Assembly (NCBI RefSeq): GCF_900095265.1
Contig: NZ_LT607665.1
Location: 1-64,000 of the forward strand
From: Janthinobacterium sp. UMAB-56
GTDB lineage: Bacteria; Pseudomonadota; Gammaproteobacteria; Burkholderiales; Burkholderiaceae_D
Reading direction: 5' to 3'
DNA: 64,000 nt
In this document: positions 1-8,846 of the stretch, in pieces
How positions within the stretch are numbered: position 1 is the first letter of the stretch
Layout of the letters: each line of letters starts with the position of its first letter
Program-made: the position numbers and the translations under genes
Notes under the pieces: generated by a model
What the model saw: the letters and a program-made list of their open reading frames with translations, nothing else
Told to the model about the DNA's origin: nothing
Databases searched by the model: none

Positions 1-22
1 CGTCCGCTCCGCCAATAAAAGA

Positions 23-57
23 AAAGCCCTTTGGTTCTCTGAACCGAAGGGCTTTTC
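23..57. terminator. Rho-independent terminator hairpin
   Basis: The stem AAGCCCTTTGGTTC pairs with GAACCGAAGGGCTT across a three-base loop, with one mismatch. It is flanked by A-rich sequence on the left and TTTT on the right, so it can terminate transcription entering from either side. The gene it serves lies left of the window. Confidence 0.75.
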
Positions 58-115
58 CCATTGTGAGGTAAGACCCTCAACACCGCCAACGTCAACCTCA
101 AAGCTAACTTATCCT

Positions 116-128
116 GGGGTCTGACCCC
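116..128. repeat. Short palindrome GGGGTCTGACCCC
   Basis: GGGGTC and GACCCC flank a single T. It lies about 45 bases upstream of the first gene. I recall similar GGGGTCTGACCCC palindromes as frequent intergenic elements in Massilia and Janthinobacterium genomes. That is memory, not something this window shows, because only one copy was noticed here. Confidence 0.35.
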
Positions 129-173
129 GGCTGTTAGAATCAGCGCTCCTCCTGACTCTGCAGCTACTGCCTG

Positions 174-1277
174 ATGCGCCTGCCCCGCAGTCTTTCCCCC
201 TACCTCGCCCTGCGCCTGCGCCTGGCCCATCACGCTTTGCTGCAATTTGCCGCCAGCCTGGCCAGTTCCATGGAAATCCTCGTCTTCCTGGCCGGTCCTG
301 TCTTGTTGGGCTTGCTCAGCGTCATCGCCCTGCCCGGCTTTCTCGCCGTGCGCCTGCCCTGGCCTGCCGCTTTGGGTCTGCTGGGCGCGCAAGCTTTGCT
401 GACCTGCCTGCCCGCCTGGCTGCTGCGCAAGCGCCTGCTGCCGGCCCCCATCGCCGCCTGGCTGCGCCAGTTGCCCTTGCCGCCGCGCTTGCGCTGGCAA
501 GCCGACGTGGCCGTGGCCGGCCTGCTGATGCTGCCGCTGGGCCTCGCCTATGCCGTCTCGGCCACCATCTGGCTGCTGCAGTCGCCAACCTGGCTGCGCC
601 CGATTGTCGCGCCCGGCATCGCCACCACCATCGCCGCCTGGCTACTGGCCTGGCTGCTGACGACGCTCATCGTGGCGCAGCGCCTGCGCGCGCCACGCCC
701 CGCACAAAGGGCGCGCCCGCCAACGATGAGTGCGTATGTAGCGCAACGGCCCCGCTGGCGCACCGTGTTCATGTGGCGCCAGCTGTTCTGGCTGCCGTTC
801 TGGCGCAACGAGAATGTGATCGGCCTCCAGCAAAGCGTGCTGCTGGCCACCGCTGGCGCCAGCATGCTGGCCTGGCTGCTGCGCGCGCCACTGCTGCCCG
901 CACCGCTGCTCGGCTTACTGGCCAGCGCCAGCCTGGTCATCGTGACGGACCGGGGCGACAAGGCCGTGCGCGAGCAGCTCGCCGTGCTGGGCCCCACGCT
1001 AAACGCCTGGCCCCTGGCCAGCTCGGCCTTGACGCGCCTGGCCTGCGCGGCCAGCCTGCTGCCACCGTTTGCCGTGCTGCTGGCAGGCGCTGTCTTGCTG
1101 TACACCATCGATCCCGCCACCTTGCAACAGCGCGTAAGCAAGGTGTACGCCCTCACCGCCAGTGCGGCCCTGCTGGCCATCGTCGGCCTGCCCCGCCTGA
1201 CGGCGCGCGGGCGTGTCGTCCTCGTCGTCCTATCCATCCTTGCCTTGAGCGCCATCGGAAGCGAATTATGGAATTGA
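174..1277 (+). CDS. ABC transporter membrane subunit (putative)
   Basis: This is a 367-residue polytopic membrane protein. Hydrophobic stretches lie at about residues 33-60, 65-85, 112-135, 143-167, 222-260, 285-312 and 325-362, with a basic cytoplasmic loop around 170-195. The 3' end overlaps the start of the downstream ATP-binding protein by 10 bp, so the two are translationally coupled and probably form one ABC exporter. The sequence is very rich in Leu and Ala and has no family signature I recognise, so permease identity rests mainly on the ATPase partner. The substrate is unknown. Confidence 0.6.
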   Translation: MRLPRSLSPYLALRLRLAHHALLQFAASLASSMEILVFLAGPVLLGLLSVIALPGFLAVRLPWPAALGLLGAQALLTCLPAWLLRKRLLPAPIAAWLRQLPLPPRLRWQADVAVAGLLMLPLGLAYAVSATIWLLQSPTWLRPIVAPGIATTIAAWLLAWLLTTLIVAQRLRAPRPAQRARPPTMSAYVAQRPRWRTVFMWRQLFWLPFWRNENVIGLQQSVLLATAGASMLAWLLRAPLLPAPLLGLLASASLVIVTDRGDKAVREQLAVLGPTLNAWPLASSALTRLACAASLLPPFAVLLAGAVLLYTIDPATLQQRVSKVYALTASAALLAIVGLPRLTARGRVVLVVLSILALSAIGSELWN

Positions 1278-1894
1278 ATCCCCCCTCTCCTGCGCTGCAC
1301 ATCGAACACCTGGCTTTTCACTTTCCCACGCACAGCGTGTTCCAAGGCTACAGCCAGCAATTCGGTCCCGGTATCACCTGGCTGCGCGGCGCAAATGGCG
1401 CCGGCAAGACGACCTTGCTGAAGCTGGCGGGCGGCGCCCTGCTGCCCGCGCGCGGCACCATCCGCCTCGATGACGTCGACAGTGGCAGCATGCCGCTGGC
1501 CTACCGCGCACTCACCTTCTATTGCGGCGGCGACGCCCCCGCCCTGCCCTGGCTGCAAGTGCATGAAATGCTCGACCTGCACCTGGCCCTGTACCCGGGC
1601 AGCGACCAGTCCCTGCTGAACGACGAGCTGAGCGCGTTTGCCATGATGTCCACCTTGCAACAAAGCATCACCGCCCTCTCGCTGGGCCAGCATAAAAAGC
1701 TGCAACTGGCGCTGGCCCTGGCCTTGCCCGTGCGCCTGCTGCTGATCGACGAACCGTTCAATGGCCTCGATGCGGCCGCCATGGCGCACCTGCGCGCGCG
1801 CCTGGCCGAGCCGGCCCGCCTGGCGCGCCAGTGCATCGTGCTGACCAGCCACCTGGCGCCGGACGTGCCGCTGGCGGCAACGGTGGAAATATAG
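1268..1894 (+). CDS. ABC transporter ATP-binding protein
   Basis: This is a 208-residue nucleotide-binding domain that powers transport by the preceding membrane protein. It has Walker A (GANGAGKTT, about residue 42), a signature motif LSLGQ (about 140), Walker B (LLLIDEP, about 159) and an H-loop (TSH, about 197). At 208 aa it is a minimal NBD, like the small ATPases of heme or drug export systems such as CcmA. The start chosen is the ATG at 1268, which overlaps the upstream gene. The signature is LSLGQ rather than the usual LSGGQ, a common variant in this class. The substrate cannot be told from sequence. Confidence 0.85.
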   Translation: MELNPPSPALHIEHLAFHFPTHSVFQGYSQQFGPGITWLRGANGAGKTTLLKLAGGALLPARGTIRLDDVDSGSMPLAYRALTFYCGGDAPALPWLQVHEMLDLHLALYPGSDQSLLNDELSAFAMMSTLQQSITALSLGQHKKLQLALALALPVRLLLIDEPFNGLDAAAMAHLRARLAEPARLARQCIVLTSHLAPDVPLAATVEI

Positions 1895-2028
1895 ACAGGA
1901 AATACAGCTTTGCAGATCGGCCAAGGACAGCTTACGATGCCGTGTTGCAAAAACCGGCGATCCCGGTGCAGCCACGACGACTACACGGCACGCTTATTCA
2001 GCGCGCCTGGCTTATTCTTGGAGAAATT

Positions 2029-2376
2029 ATGTTGAACACCCACCGCAGCGCCCTGGCCATCCTGTGCGCCATTTTTGCCACCTGTGCCACCTCGGCCATC
2101 GCCGCCGGCCCGACAGGCACGCCCGCCGACTATGGCAGCAGCGCACCACACGCGGCCGCCCAGCGCAGTATCGAGCTGCAAGCCGACACGCGCAACATCA
2201 ACGTCACGCGCGGCGAAACCGTCACCATCGTACGCGCCGGCCAGCGTTTTACGTGGCATGTGCAAACCTTCAGCAACAAGACTGTCTTCGCCCTGAGCGA
2301 CATCGCGCCCAAGGACATGGCCGTCGATGGCGTGCAAGTGTATGTGACAGCCAATCCCCTGTACGCAGGCAGCTGA
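2029..2376 (+). CDS. CzcE-like periplasmic metal-binding protein
   Basis: This is a 115-residue protein with an N-terminal signal peptide ending near AIAA (residue 26). The mature part has a DYGS motif, a conserved GETV segment (about residue 63), a WHV strand and a DIAP motif. These match the CzcE family, which binds copper in the periplasm and is linked to heavy-metal resistance in Cupriavidus. The ATG at 2029 follows a GGAGAA ribosome site, whereas the open frame upstream lacks one. No efflux pump genes are adjacent, so it is an orphan copy here. A strong terminator follows at once. Confidence 0.75.
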   Translation: MLNTHRSALAILCAIFATCATSAIAAGPTGTPADYGSSAPHAAAQRSIELQADTRNINVTRGETVTIVRAGQRFTWHVQTFSNKTVFALSDIAPKDMAVDGVQVYVTANPLYAGS

Positions 2377-2393
2377 CTTCCTGCGCCCATAAA

Positions 2394-2430
2394 AAAACCG
2401 GAACCACCTTGCGGCGTTCCGGTTTTTTTT
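2394..2430. terminator. Bidirectional terminator between czcE-like gene and ahpF
   Basis: AAAACCGGAAC pairs with GTTCCGGTTTT, with a run of eight T on the right and seven A on the left. It sits between two convergent genes and can serve both. Confidence 0.9.
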
Positions 2431-2442
2431 CGGCGGGACAGC

Positions 2443-4038
2443 TTAGGCCGTCAATGCTTCTTTCGCGGCGGCTTCATCGACCACTTCCTCGTCATCCGAG
2501 CGTATCAGGTGGTCAAAGGCGGACAGGGCTGCCTTGGCACCTTCGCCGGTAGCGATGATGATCTGCTTGTATGGCACCGTGGTGACGTCGCCGGCCGCAA
2601 ACACGCCCGGTATCGAGGTCTGGCCACGAGCGTCGACTTCGATTTCGCCGTGGCGCGACAACGCGACCGTGCCTTTCAGCCATTCCGTGTTCGGCACCAG
2701 GCCGATTTGCACGAAGACGCCTTCCAGTTCGACCTTCTTCGACTCCCCGCTGACCCGGTCCGTGTAGCTGAGGCCGTTGACGATCTTGCCGTCACCGTGG
2801 ATTTCGGTGGTTTGCGCCGAAGTAATCACGGTCACGTTAGGCAGGCTATGCAGCTTGCGTTGCAGCACCGCATCGGCACGCAGTTCCGCGCCGAACTCGA
2901 TCAGGGTCACGTGTTTTACCAGGCCGGCCAGGTCGATCGCCGCTTCCACGCCCGAGTTGCCGCCGCCGATCACGGCCACGCGCTTGCCCTTGAACAAAGG
3001 ACCATCGCAGTGCGGGCAGTAGGCGACACCGTGGTTGCGGTATTCCTTCTCGCCGGGCACATTGATTTCGCGCCAGCGGGCACCGGTGGCCAGGATCACG
3101 GTCTTGGCTTTCAAGACGGCGCCATTCGCCGTTTCAATCTCGATCAACTTGCCTGGCGTCAATTTCGCGGCGCGCTGGGTGTTCATGATGTCGACGTCAT
3201 AGGTCTTGACGTGCTGTTCCAGCGCCATGGCAAACTTCGGACCATCGGTTTCCTTGACGGAAATAAAATTCTCGATGGCCATGGTGTCGAGGGTCTGCCC
3301 GCCGAAACGCTCGGCCAGCACGCCCGTGTTGATGCCTTTGCGGGCCGCATAGATGGCCGCTGCCGCACCGGCAGGGCCGCCGCCGACGATCAGCACGTCA
3401 AACACGTCCTTCTTGCTCAACGCTGCTGCCTGGCGGGCACCGGCGTTGGTGTCGAGCTTGGCGAGGATTTCCTCGACATTCGTGCGTCCCTGGCCAAAGT
3501 GTTCGCCATTCAGGAACATCATCGGCACGGCCATGATCTGGCGCGCTTCCACTTCTTTCGGGAACACGCCGCCATCGATGGTGGTGACCTTGATGCGCGG
3601 ATTGATCACCGCCATGGCGTTCAAGGCTTGCACCACTTCCGGGCAGTTATGGCAGGAGAGCGAAATAAACGTTTCAAATTCGTAATCGCCGTCGAGGTTG
3701 CGGATCTGCTCGATCACGGCCTCGTCGAACTTGATGGTGTGGCCGCCCACTTGCAGCAGCGCCAGCACCAGCGAGGTAAATTCGTGGCCCAGCGGCACGC
3801 CGGCGAAACGCACGCCGATGTCGGAGCCTGCACGGTTGATGCTGAACGACGGGGCCCGTACGCCAGCGTCAAGGCGCTCGACCAGCGTGATCTTGTCGCT
3901 CAACAGGACTATCTCCTGGAGCAATTCCTTCATCTCGCGGGCTTTTGCGCTGTCATCGAGAGAAGCGACCAGCTCAAGCGGATACACCACTTTTTCCAGG
4001 TAGGATTTCAGTTGGGTTTTGAGGGTTGCATCTAACAT
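2443..4038 (-). CDS. ahpF: Alkyl hydroperoxide reductase subunit F
   Basis: This 531-residue flavoprotein passes electrons from NADH to AhpC. The N-terminal tandem thioredoxin-fold domain carries the CHNC disulfide at residues 129-132. The FAD-binding motif [10 protein letters not shown] starts near residue 219, and the thioredoxin-reductase-like CPHC redox pair is at 341-344. Both sites match E. coli AhpF (C129/C132 and C345/C348), and the length matches the family (521 aa in E. coli). It lies 98 bp downstream of ahpC in the same orientation, and the gap holds a strong hairpin, so expression is probably lower than ahpC. All redox cysteines are present. Confidence 0.96.
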   Translation of the reverse strand: MLDATLKTQLKSYLEKVVYPLELVASLDDSAKAREMKELLQEIVLLSDKITLVERLDAGVRAPSFSINRAGSDIGVRFAGVPLGHEFTSLVLALLQVGGHTIKFDEAVIEQIRNLDGDYEFETFISLSCHNCPEVVQALNAMAVINPRIKVTTIDGGVFPKEVEARQIMAVPMMFLNGEHFGQGRTNVEEILAKLDTNAGARQAAALSKKDVFDVLIVGGGPAGAAAAIYAARKGINTGVLAERFGGQTLDTMAIENFISVKETDGPKFAMALEQHVKTYDVDIMNTQRAAKLTPGKLIEIETANGAVLKAKTVILATGARWREINVPGEKEYRNHGVAYCPHCDGPLFKGKRVAVIGGGNSGVEAAIDLAGLVKHVTLIEFGAELRADAVLQRKLHSLPNVTVITSAQTTEIHGDGKIVNGLSYTDRVSGESKKVELEGVFVQIGLVPNTEWLKGTVALSRHGEIEVDARGQTSIPGVFAAGDVTTVPYKQIIIATGEGAKAALSAFDHLIRSDDEEVVDEAAAKEALTA

Positions 4039-4070
4039 GATTTTTTCTTCCTTTACAAATATTTAGGCGT

Positions 4071-4098
4071 ATGCCGGGCCGGACGCCCGGTCCGGCAT
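4071..4098. other. Stem-loop between ahpC and ahpF
   Basis: ATGCCGGGCC pairs with GGTCCGGCAT around an 8-base loop (10 bp with one G-U pair). There is no T-run after it on the minus strand, so it is more likely an RNA-stabilising or attenuating structure that lets ahpC outproduce ahpF than a full terminator. Confidence 0.6.
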
Positions 4099-4136
4099 CG
4101 CGGTAACTACTTGTTTGCTACGTGCTGCATCGAGAC

Positions 4137-4700
4137 TTAGATCTTGCCAACCAGGTCCAGCGATGGGGTCAGGGTTGCTGCGCCTTCCGTCCATTTGGCT
4201 GGGCAAACTTCACCTGGGTGAGCGGCAACGTATTGAGCTGCCTTAACTTTGCGCAACAGTTCCGCTGCGTCACGGCCGATGCCGTTGTCATGCACTTCCA
4301 GCACTTTGATGAAGCCGTCCGGATTGATGACGAAGGTACCGCGCAGTGCCATGCCTTCTTCTTCGATCATGACTTCGAAATTGCGCGACAGGGTACCGGT
4401 TGGGTCACCGATCAGTGCGTATTGCACTTTCTTGATCGCGTCCGAGGTGTCGTGCCATGCTTTGTGCGCGAAGTGCGAATCGGTCGAGATGCCGTACACA
4501 TCGACGCCCAGCTTCTGGAACTCGGCGTGGTGATCGGCCAGGTCTTCCAGTTCGGTTGGGCAAACGAAGGTGAAGTCGGCTGGGTAGAACACGAATACCG
4601 ACCACTTGCCTTTCAGCGACGCTTCCGTCAGGTCGACGAATTTGCCATTGTGGAATGCGGTTGCCTTGAATGGTTTAACTTGGGTATTGATGAGCGACAT
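4137..4700 (-). CDS. ahpC: Alkyl hydroperoxide reductase subunit C (peroxiredoxin)
   Basis: This typical 2-Cys peroxiredoxin reduces hydrogen peroxide and organic hydroperoxides in the cytoplasm, and is recycled by AhpF. The peroxidatic Cys is C47 in FVCPTE and the resolving Cys is C166 in EVCPAKW. The GGLG-type motif is represented by the IGDPTG region, and the protein ends in SLDLVGKI as in enterobacterial AhpC. I chose the second in-frame ATG (4700), which gives the 187-aa length and MSLINT start of E. coli AhpC. Its GAGAGGAA ribosome site is well placed there and too close to the ATG at 4706. The promoter and OxyR-type site lie just upstream. Confidence 0.97.
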   Translation of the reverse strand: MSLINTQVKPFKATAFHNGKFVDLTEASLKGKWSVFVFYPADFTFVCPTELEDLADHHAEFQKLGVDVYGISTDSHFAHKAWHDTSDAIKKVQYALIGDPTGTLSRNFEVMIEEEGMALRGTFVINPDGFIKVLEVHDNGIGRDAAELLRKVKAAQYVAAHPGEVCPAKWTEGAATLTPSLDLVGKI

Positions 4701-4737
4701 AGTCATTTCCTCTCGTGTGGTGAATCAGTAAGACTCT

Positions 4738-4765
4738 AGTGTAAGGGGTTTTAACCCATAAGCAA
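4738..4765 (-). promoter_or_regulatory. Putative sigma70 promoter of ahpC
   Basis: On the minus strand, TTGCTT (4765-4760) and TACACT (4743-4738) are separated by 16 bp. They sit about 40 bp upstream of the ahpC start. The -35 directly abuts the OxyR-like site, the expected geometry for an activated promoter. Confidence 0.6.
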
Positions 4766-4766
4766 A

Positions 4767-4803
4767 ATTGATTGTCACAATAGTTTCAATTGATTTTAGC
4801 TAT
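4767..4803 (-). promoter_or_regulatory. OxyR binding site upstream of ahpC
   Basis: Two 15-bp half sites (4767-4781 and 4789-4803) are separated by exactly 7 bp, as in the OxyR consensus of two ATAGnTnnnAnCTAT elements. The promoter-distal half ATTGATTTTAGCTAT differs from the element at one position and the proximal half at three. The site ends 1 bp from the -35 of the ahpC promoter. No oxyR gene is in the window. Confidence 0.65.
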
Positions 4804-4888
4804 CATGACGCTATGGGAACTCCATGATAGGCAGTTCCCCCAGGCTTGGATAGCGGTGACAGTGGATACCCCTGTCGCCGCCAGATGT

Positions 4889-5299
4889 TTAGTTTTTCAG
4901 TTCTTCCGGTACCTTGCCGCCGTTTTCCGCCAGCTTGATCATCACCTGGCGGTGCAGCCAGATATTCATGCTGGCCGAATCATTGGTGTCACCCGTGAAA
5001 TGCAGCTCTTGCGCCAATTCCTTGCGCGAGGCCAGGCTGCTGTCGAGCTGCAGCAGTTTCATCAGGTCGACGATGGACGTGCGCCAATTGAGTTTTTCCG
5101 CGTTTTTGCTGGCCAGGTCGACCAGCACCACTTCGACGTCCACCACTGGCATGGCAGCCGCAGGTGCTGGTGCTGGTGCTGGTGCTGGCGCCGGTGCTGC
5201 CGCCGCTGGCGCGTCGGTAGCGGCAGCTGGCGTGGCTGCCGGAGCAGCGTCGGACGAATGGTGGAAGATTTTGTTGTAGATATTGCTGAAAATGCCCAT
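4889..5299 (-). CDS. DUF3597 family protein
   Basis: This is a small 136-residue protein of unknown function. The N-terminal MGIFSNIYNKIFHH segment and the C-terminal domain (about 50-136; VVDLASKNAEKLNW, HFTGDTNDSASMN) are characteristic of the DUF3597 family. The two are joined by a low-complexity Ala/Pro linker (about 18-48) encoded by a GGTGCT hexamer repeat. No signal peptide or membrane segment is seen. It lies between ahpC, which it follows in the same orientation, and a GGDEF/EAL gene, with 169 bp upstream, so it may have its own promoter. Confidence 0.75.
   Translation of the reverse strand: MGIFSNIYNKIFHHSSDAAPAATPAAATDAPAAAAPAPAPAPAPAPAAAMPVVDVEVVLVDLASKNAEKLNWRTSIVDLMKLLQLDSSLASRKELAQELHFTGDTNDSASMNIWLHRQVMIKLAENGGKVPEELKN
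5163..5198. repeat. Hexanucleotide repeat encoding the Ala-Pro linker
   Basis: Four perfect GGTGCT units (5163-5186) are followed by a degenerate GGCGCC and one more GGTGCT. It encodes the AP dipeptide repeat of the DUF3597 protein in frame. Changes in copy number would alter linker length without shifting frame. Confidence 0.8.
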
Positions 5300-5468
5300 G
5301 AGGTCACCTCGAGTTGAGTGAATGGAAGAAAGTTTGCCTGCGCACTAGGTCCAGGACCCATGACAGCAACGCCGGGCGCAGGCGCCAGCCCGCCGAGTAT
5401 ACGCCCGTTCGGGCCGGGAGCCCTGTCCCGCAGAGTCACCTGAAATCTGGTGGCAGGGCACGCCTGTT

Positions 5469-8315
5469 TCAAGGGTGCCAGGGCTGCTGCGCGCGCAGCA
5501 GCGCGTCGAACGCGTCGATGGCTAATGGCGGCGAAAACCAATCACCCTGGGCAAAATCGCAGCCGATCTCCAACAGCCGCGCGCGCTGTTCCGGTGTCTC
5601 CACCCCTTCGGCGATGACTTGCAAGCCCAGCTTGTGAGCCATGGTGACGATGGCTTCGCACAGCGCCAGTTCGCTGGCGCCGGGCGCCAGCTTGCGCACC
5701 AGCACGCCATCGAGCTTCAAGTAATCGATGCCACATTGCTGCAATTGCGTCAGCGAGGCCTGGCCACTGCCGAAGTCGTCGAGGGCGATCTGCAGGCCCG
5801 CTGCGCGCAAGTGTTGCAGGCGTGGCGCCAGGCCAGTGCCGCTGGGGAAAAGTACATCTTCGCGCATGTCGAGCACGATGGCCGAAGGCGGCACATCGAG
5901 CGCCATCAGCTGTCGCAGCCAGGTGCCGGGCGCCTCGACTTCGCGCTGCAGCTCCAGCGGCGACTGGTTCAGGCACAGCTGCAGCCCCGGCAAGCCGATG
6001 GCCTGGCCCTGCGCGCGCCAGCGCCGCAGTTGCGCGGCCGCCGTGCACAGCACCCAGTCGCCGATCTCCACGATCAGCCCGCTGCTTTCCGCCAGCGCCA
6101 GGAAGTCGGGCGGGCACACGATGCCCCGCTGCGGATGCTGCCAGCGCAACAAGGCTTCGGCCTTGGCAAGTTTGCCGCCATGCAACTCGAAGATAGGCTG
6201 GTAATACAGCTGCATCTGCTGTTCGCGCAGGGCCGTGCGCAGGTCCGCGCCCAGGCGCATGCGCTTGACGGCAGCTACCTGCATGGCGGGCGTAAAGTAG
6301 CTGTAGCGGTTGCGCCCCGCGCCTTTCGAGACATACATGGCCTGGTCCGCATGCTTGAGCAAGTCCTCAATATTGCCCGCGTCGTCAGGATACAGGGTGA
6401 TGCCGATCGAGGCCGAGACGAACGCCTGTTCCTGTCCCAGCAAGAACGGCGCCAGCAAGCCATCGAGTATCTGCCGCGCGATGCGGTCCACTTGCTGCAG
6501 ATCATCGAGGTCGGACAGGATCACCGTGAATTCATCACCGCCAAGGCGCGCCACCGTGTCCGTCTCGCGCACGCCCACGCGGATGCGCCGCGCCGCTTCG
6601 ATCAGCAAGATATCGCCCTGGTGATGTCCCAGGGTGTCGTTGACTTCCTTGAAATGATCGAGGTCGATAAACAGGATGGCCACGCGGCTCGTATCGCGCC
6701 GGCCCTGGGCCAGCGCCAGGCGCAAGCGTTCATGGAACATGCGCCGGTTCGGCAATTGCGTCAGGGTATCGAAATTGGCTTGCTGCCAGATCAGCGCTTC
6801 CGTTTGCCGCTTGTCCGTCACGTCTTCCAGCATGCACAGGTGGTGCGGGCCGCCATGGCGCGCCGTGGCGATGGCCGTCACCGAGGCATCGACCCACACC
6901 ACACCGCCATCGGGTCGCACGATGCGCTTGGCGTGGCGAAAGCCCTGCATGCGCCGCGCCAGCAGCTGCGCCACCTGCTCTTTCTCGCCGGCCACATCGT
7001 CGGGATGGCTGATCTCCATCCAGCTCGACCGCTTCATGTGTTCCAGGGTGCGCCCGCTGATGGCGAGGTAGCGCGGATTGATGTCGAGAAACTGTCCGCT
7101 CACGGTATCGATCAGGGCGATGCCCATGGGCGCCTGTTCGAACATGGTGCGAAAGCGCAATTCTCCCTGGCGTATGGTTTCCTCGCTGCGGCGGCGCTCG
7201 CGCGCCAGGTTGTTGAAGTGAAAGGCGGCCGACACGGCCAGCAGGCTGCCCGCCACGCCCAGCGACAGGTACAGCCAGCCCAGGTCGGTACCTGGCACGG
7301 GGTGATACAAGAAACCCTGGTAGGCGCGACTATCCGTGGCATTCGGCGGCAGTACGCCCATGGCCGCATACGTGTCGGCGATGTGCTGCCAGCGCTGGGG
7401 ATTCATGTAGCCGAGCTCCACCAGTATGGGCTGCAGCAGCAATTCCATCTGCTGCGCCTCGTACAGCAGGTGCGCGCGGTCATGGCGCTGGCTGTATTTG
7501 GCATGGATCACGCGCGCCATCTCTTCGCGATGCCCCATGGCGTATTGCCAGCCGCGCAGGCTGGCCGCGCGGAATGCTTTGACACGCTCGGGATGACGGC
7601 GCAGTTCCTGCTCGCTGGTAAACAGGTTGTCGCCGTAGAAATCGATACCGGCCGAGCGCGGCGTAAACTGGTAATAGGGAAAGCCCGCCCGGTCCAGGTA
7701 GTCCGGTTCGTTGGTGGAATACGCGGCAATCGCCTCAACCGTGCCATCGATCAAATCCTTGATCCGGTAGCTGGGCGGCAAGTGGCGCATCTGCTGCGGC
7801 GCGACGCCCATTTTCCCCAGGAACAGCGATACTTCATCGGAGGCAAGCGCCACATCGCCGACCGAGCCTATCATCACGGGCGCCCCCACCAGCTTGCGCA
7901 CGTCAGGCGCGCCGCCCTGCTGGCGCATCAACAGCACGCTGGGCGAATGCTGGAATACCACGGCCAGCACCACCACGGGCTTGCCCGCCAGGCGGCTGAG
8001 CAACAAGGTGCTGTTGCCCACGCCATACTCGGCCTGGCCCGCCAGCACAGCCGCCTCGGCAGGCGGCACGCCGCTGCCTTCCACCAGCGTCACCGCCAGC
8101 CCCGCCTCGCGGTAATAGCCTTGCTCGATGGCCGCGTAATAGCCGGCAAACTGGAACTGGTGCGTGAAATTGAGTTGCAGGGAGACCGCTTCCAGTGCCC
8201 CGGCGGGCGTGGCGCAGCCATACAGCAGAGCCAGCCAGGCCAGCCAGCCGAACACACGCCGGCCTGTGCTCGGCGGCAAGGGGCAGCGGAAAGCGCGAGA
8301 TGCTTCCATCGGCAT
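5469..8315 (-). CDS. NMT1-sensor PAS-GGDEF-EAL cyclic-di-GMP signalling protein
   Basis: This 948-residue membrane protein joins a periplasmic ligand-binding module to c-di-GMP enzymes. A signal peptide (about 1-41) precedes an NMT1/THI5-type solute-binding domain (about 42-300; LQLNFTHQFQFAGYY, EGSGVPP). One membrane helix follows near 335-360, then PAS/PAC (about 380-500), GGDEF (about 510-670; intact RLGGDEF near 588-594) and EAL (about 690-940). In EAL, the catalytic E (AEALLRW), N (LNQS), DD (LDDFGSG), K (KLDG), E (AEGVE) and Q (AQGD) are kept. The ExxE metal pair reads DMRE, so the first acid is Asp. Both activities are possible. The ligand may be a thiamine-precursor-like or aromatic/sulfonate compound, which is inference from the NMT1 fold only. 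Confidence 0.92.
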   Translation of the reverse strand: MPMEASRAFRCPLPPSTGRRVFGWLAWLALLYGCATPAGALEAVSLQLNFTHQFQFAGYYAAIEQGYYREAGLAVTLVEGSGVPPAEAAVLAGQAEYGVGNSTLLLSRLAGKPVVVLAVVFQHSPSVLLMRQQGGAPDVRKLVGAPVMIGSVGDVALASDEVSLFLGKMGVAPQQMRHLPPSYRIKDLIDGTVEAIAAYSTNEPDYLDRAGFPYYQFTPRSAGIDFYGDNLFTSEQELRRHPERVKAFRAASLRGWQYAMGHREEMARVIHAKYSQRHDRAHLLYEAQQMELLLQPILVELGYMNPQRWQHIADTYAAMGVLPPNATDSRAYQGFLYHPVPGTDLGWLYLSLGVAGSLLAVSAAFHFNNLARERRRSEETIRQGELRFRTMFEQAPMGIALIDTVSGQFLDINPRYLAISGRTLEHMKRSSWMEISHPDDVAGEKEQVAQLLARRMQGFRHAKRIVRPDGGVVWVDASVTAIATARHGGPHHLCMLEDVTDKRQTEALIWQQANFDTLTQLPNRRMFHERLRLALAQGRRDTSRVAILFIDLDHFKEVNDTLGHHQGDILLIEAARRIRVGVRETDTVARLGGDEFTVILSDLDDLQQVDRIARQILDGLLAPFLLGQEQAFVSASIGITLYPDDAGNIEDLLKHADQAMYVSKGAGRNRYSYFTPAMQVAAVKRMRLGADLRTALREQQMQLYYQPIFELHGGKLAKAEALLRWQHPQRGIVCPPDFLALAESSGLIVEIGDWVLCTAAAQLRRWRAQGQAIGLPGLQLCLNQSPLELQREVEAPGTWLRQLMALDVPPSAIVLDMREDVLFPSGTGLAPRLQHLRAAGLQIALDDFGSGQASLTQLQQCGIDYLKLDGVLVRKLAPGASELALCEAIVTMAHKLGLQVIAEGVETPEQRARLLEIGCDFAQGDWFSPPLAIDAFDALLRAQQPWHP

Positions 8316-8449
8316 GGCGGGACACCACAGGAAACTGCCGAGCTGGCAGGAATACGGCTATTGTAGCCGCCCCTTTTGCCACTGGATAATTATTTCAGTG
8401 AGAACAATAGCGTTGATGCTTTTGACAAACACTCTGACGATTCTTTGCG

Positions 8450-8842
8450 CTAGAACACGACGCCTGCCACCAGAATGACATTGGCATACGGACTGCACTC
8501 GCCCGTCCGTACGATGGCGCGCGCGCCCTTCGACAGTTGCTTGAACTCGTCGTGCGTCACCTGGCGCGCATCGGGCAAGGCCAGGGCCGCCACCTGCGCC
8601 GCCATGCCAGGATTATGCTGCGGCAATTCGCTGGCCAGCAAGTGATACTCGACCTGCATTTCGCTGAGCACGGTGTTTACGGTATCGATGAAGCCGGGTA
8701 TGCCACGTGTCAGGGCCAGGTCGATCAGGGGCACGCCCGGCTGCGACGGCAAGCCAGCGTCGCCGATGACGAGCATGTCGCCATGGCCCAGCGACGCGAT
8801 CATTTGCGACAGCGCAATATTGAGCAGCGGTGATTTTTTCAT
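8450..8842 (-). CDS. rbsD: D-ribose pyranase
   Basis: RbsD interconverts beta-pyran and beta-furan forms of ribose so that ribokinase can use it. The 130-residue protein has the family landmarks: the MKKSPLLN start, LGHGD with the catalytic His (about 20), DAGLP, EMQVEY, the HNP motif and the C-terminal ECSPYAN(V/I)IL. It is slightly shorter than E. coli RbsD (139 aa) because of a shorter central loop. It is the last gene of rbsBACRKD, and its ATG at 8842 is 4 bp after the rbsK stop. The longer frame upstream overlaps rbsK and is not used. Confidence 0.95.
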   Translation of the reverse strand: MKKSPLLNIALSQMIASLGHGDMLVIGDAGLPSQPGVPLIDLALTRGIPGFIDTVNTVLSEMQVEYHLLASELPQHNPGMAAQVAALALPDARQVTHDEFKQLSKGARAIVRTGECSPYANVILVAGVVF

Positions 8843-8846
8843 GGTC

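Noticed and set aside
548-1975. A 475-residue minus-strand frame opposite the ABC transporter genes
   Set aside because: The ATPase motifs are clear on the plus strand, and this frame has no family motif.
2509-4035. A 508-residue open frame on the plus strand opposite ahpF
   Set aside because: It is a shadow of the GC-rich ahpF codons; it lacks a ribosome site and its translation is low-complexity in Arg, Gln and His with no family motif.
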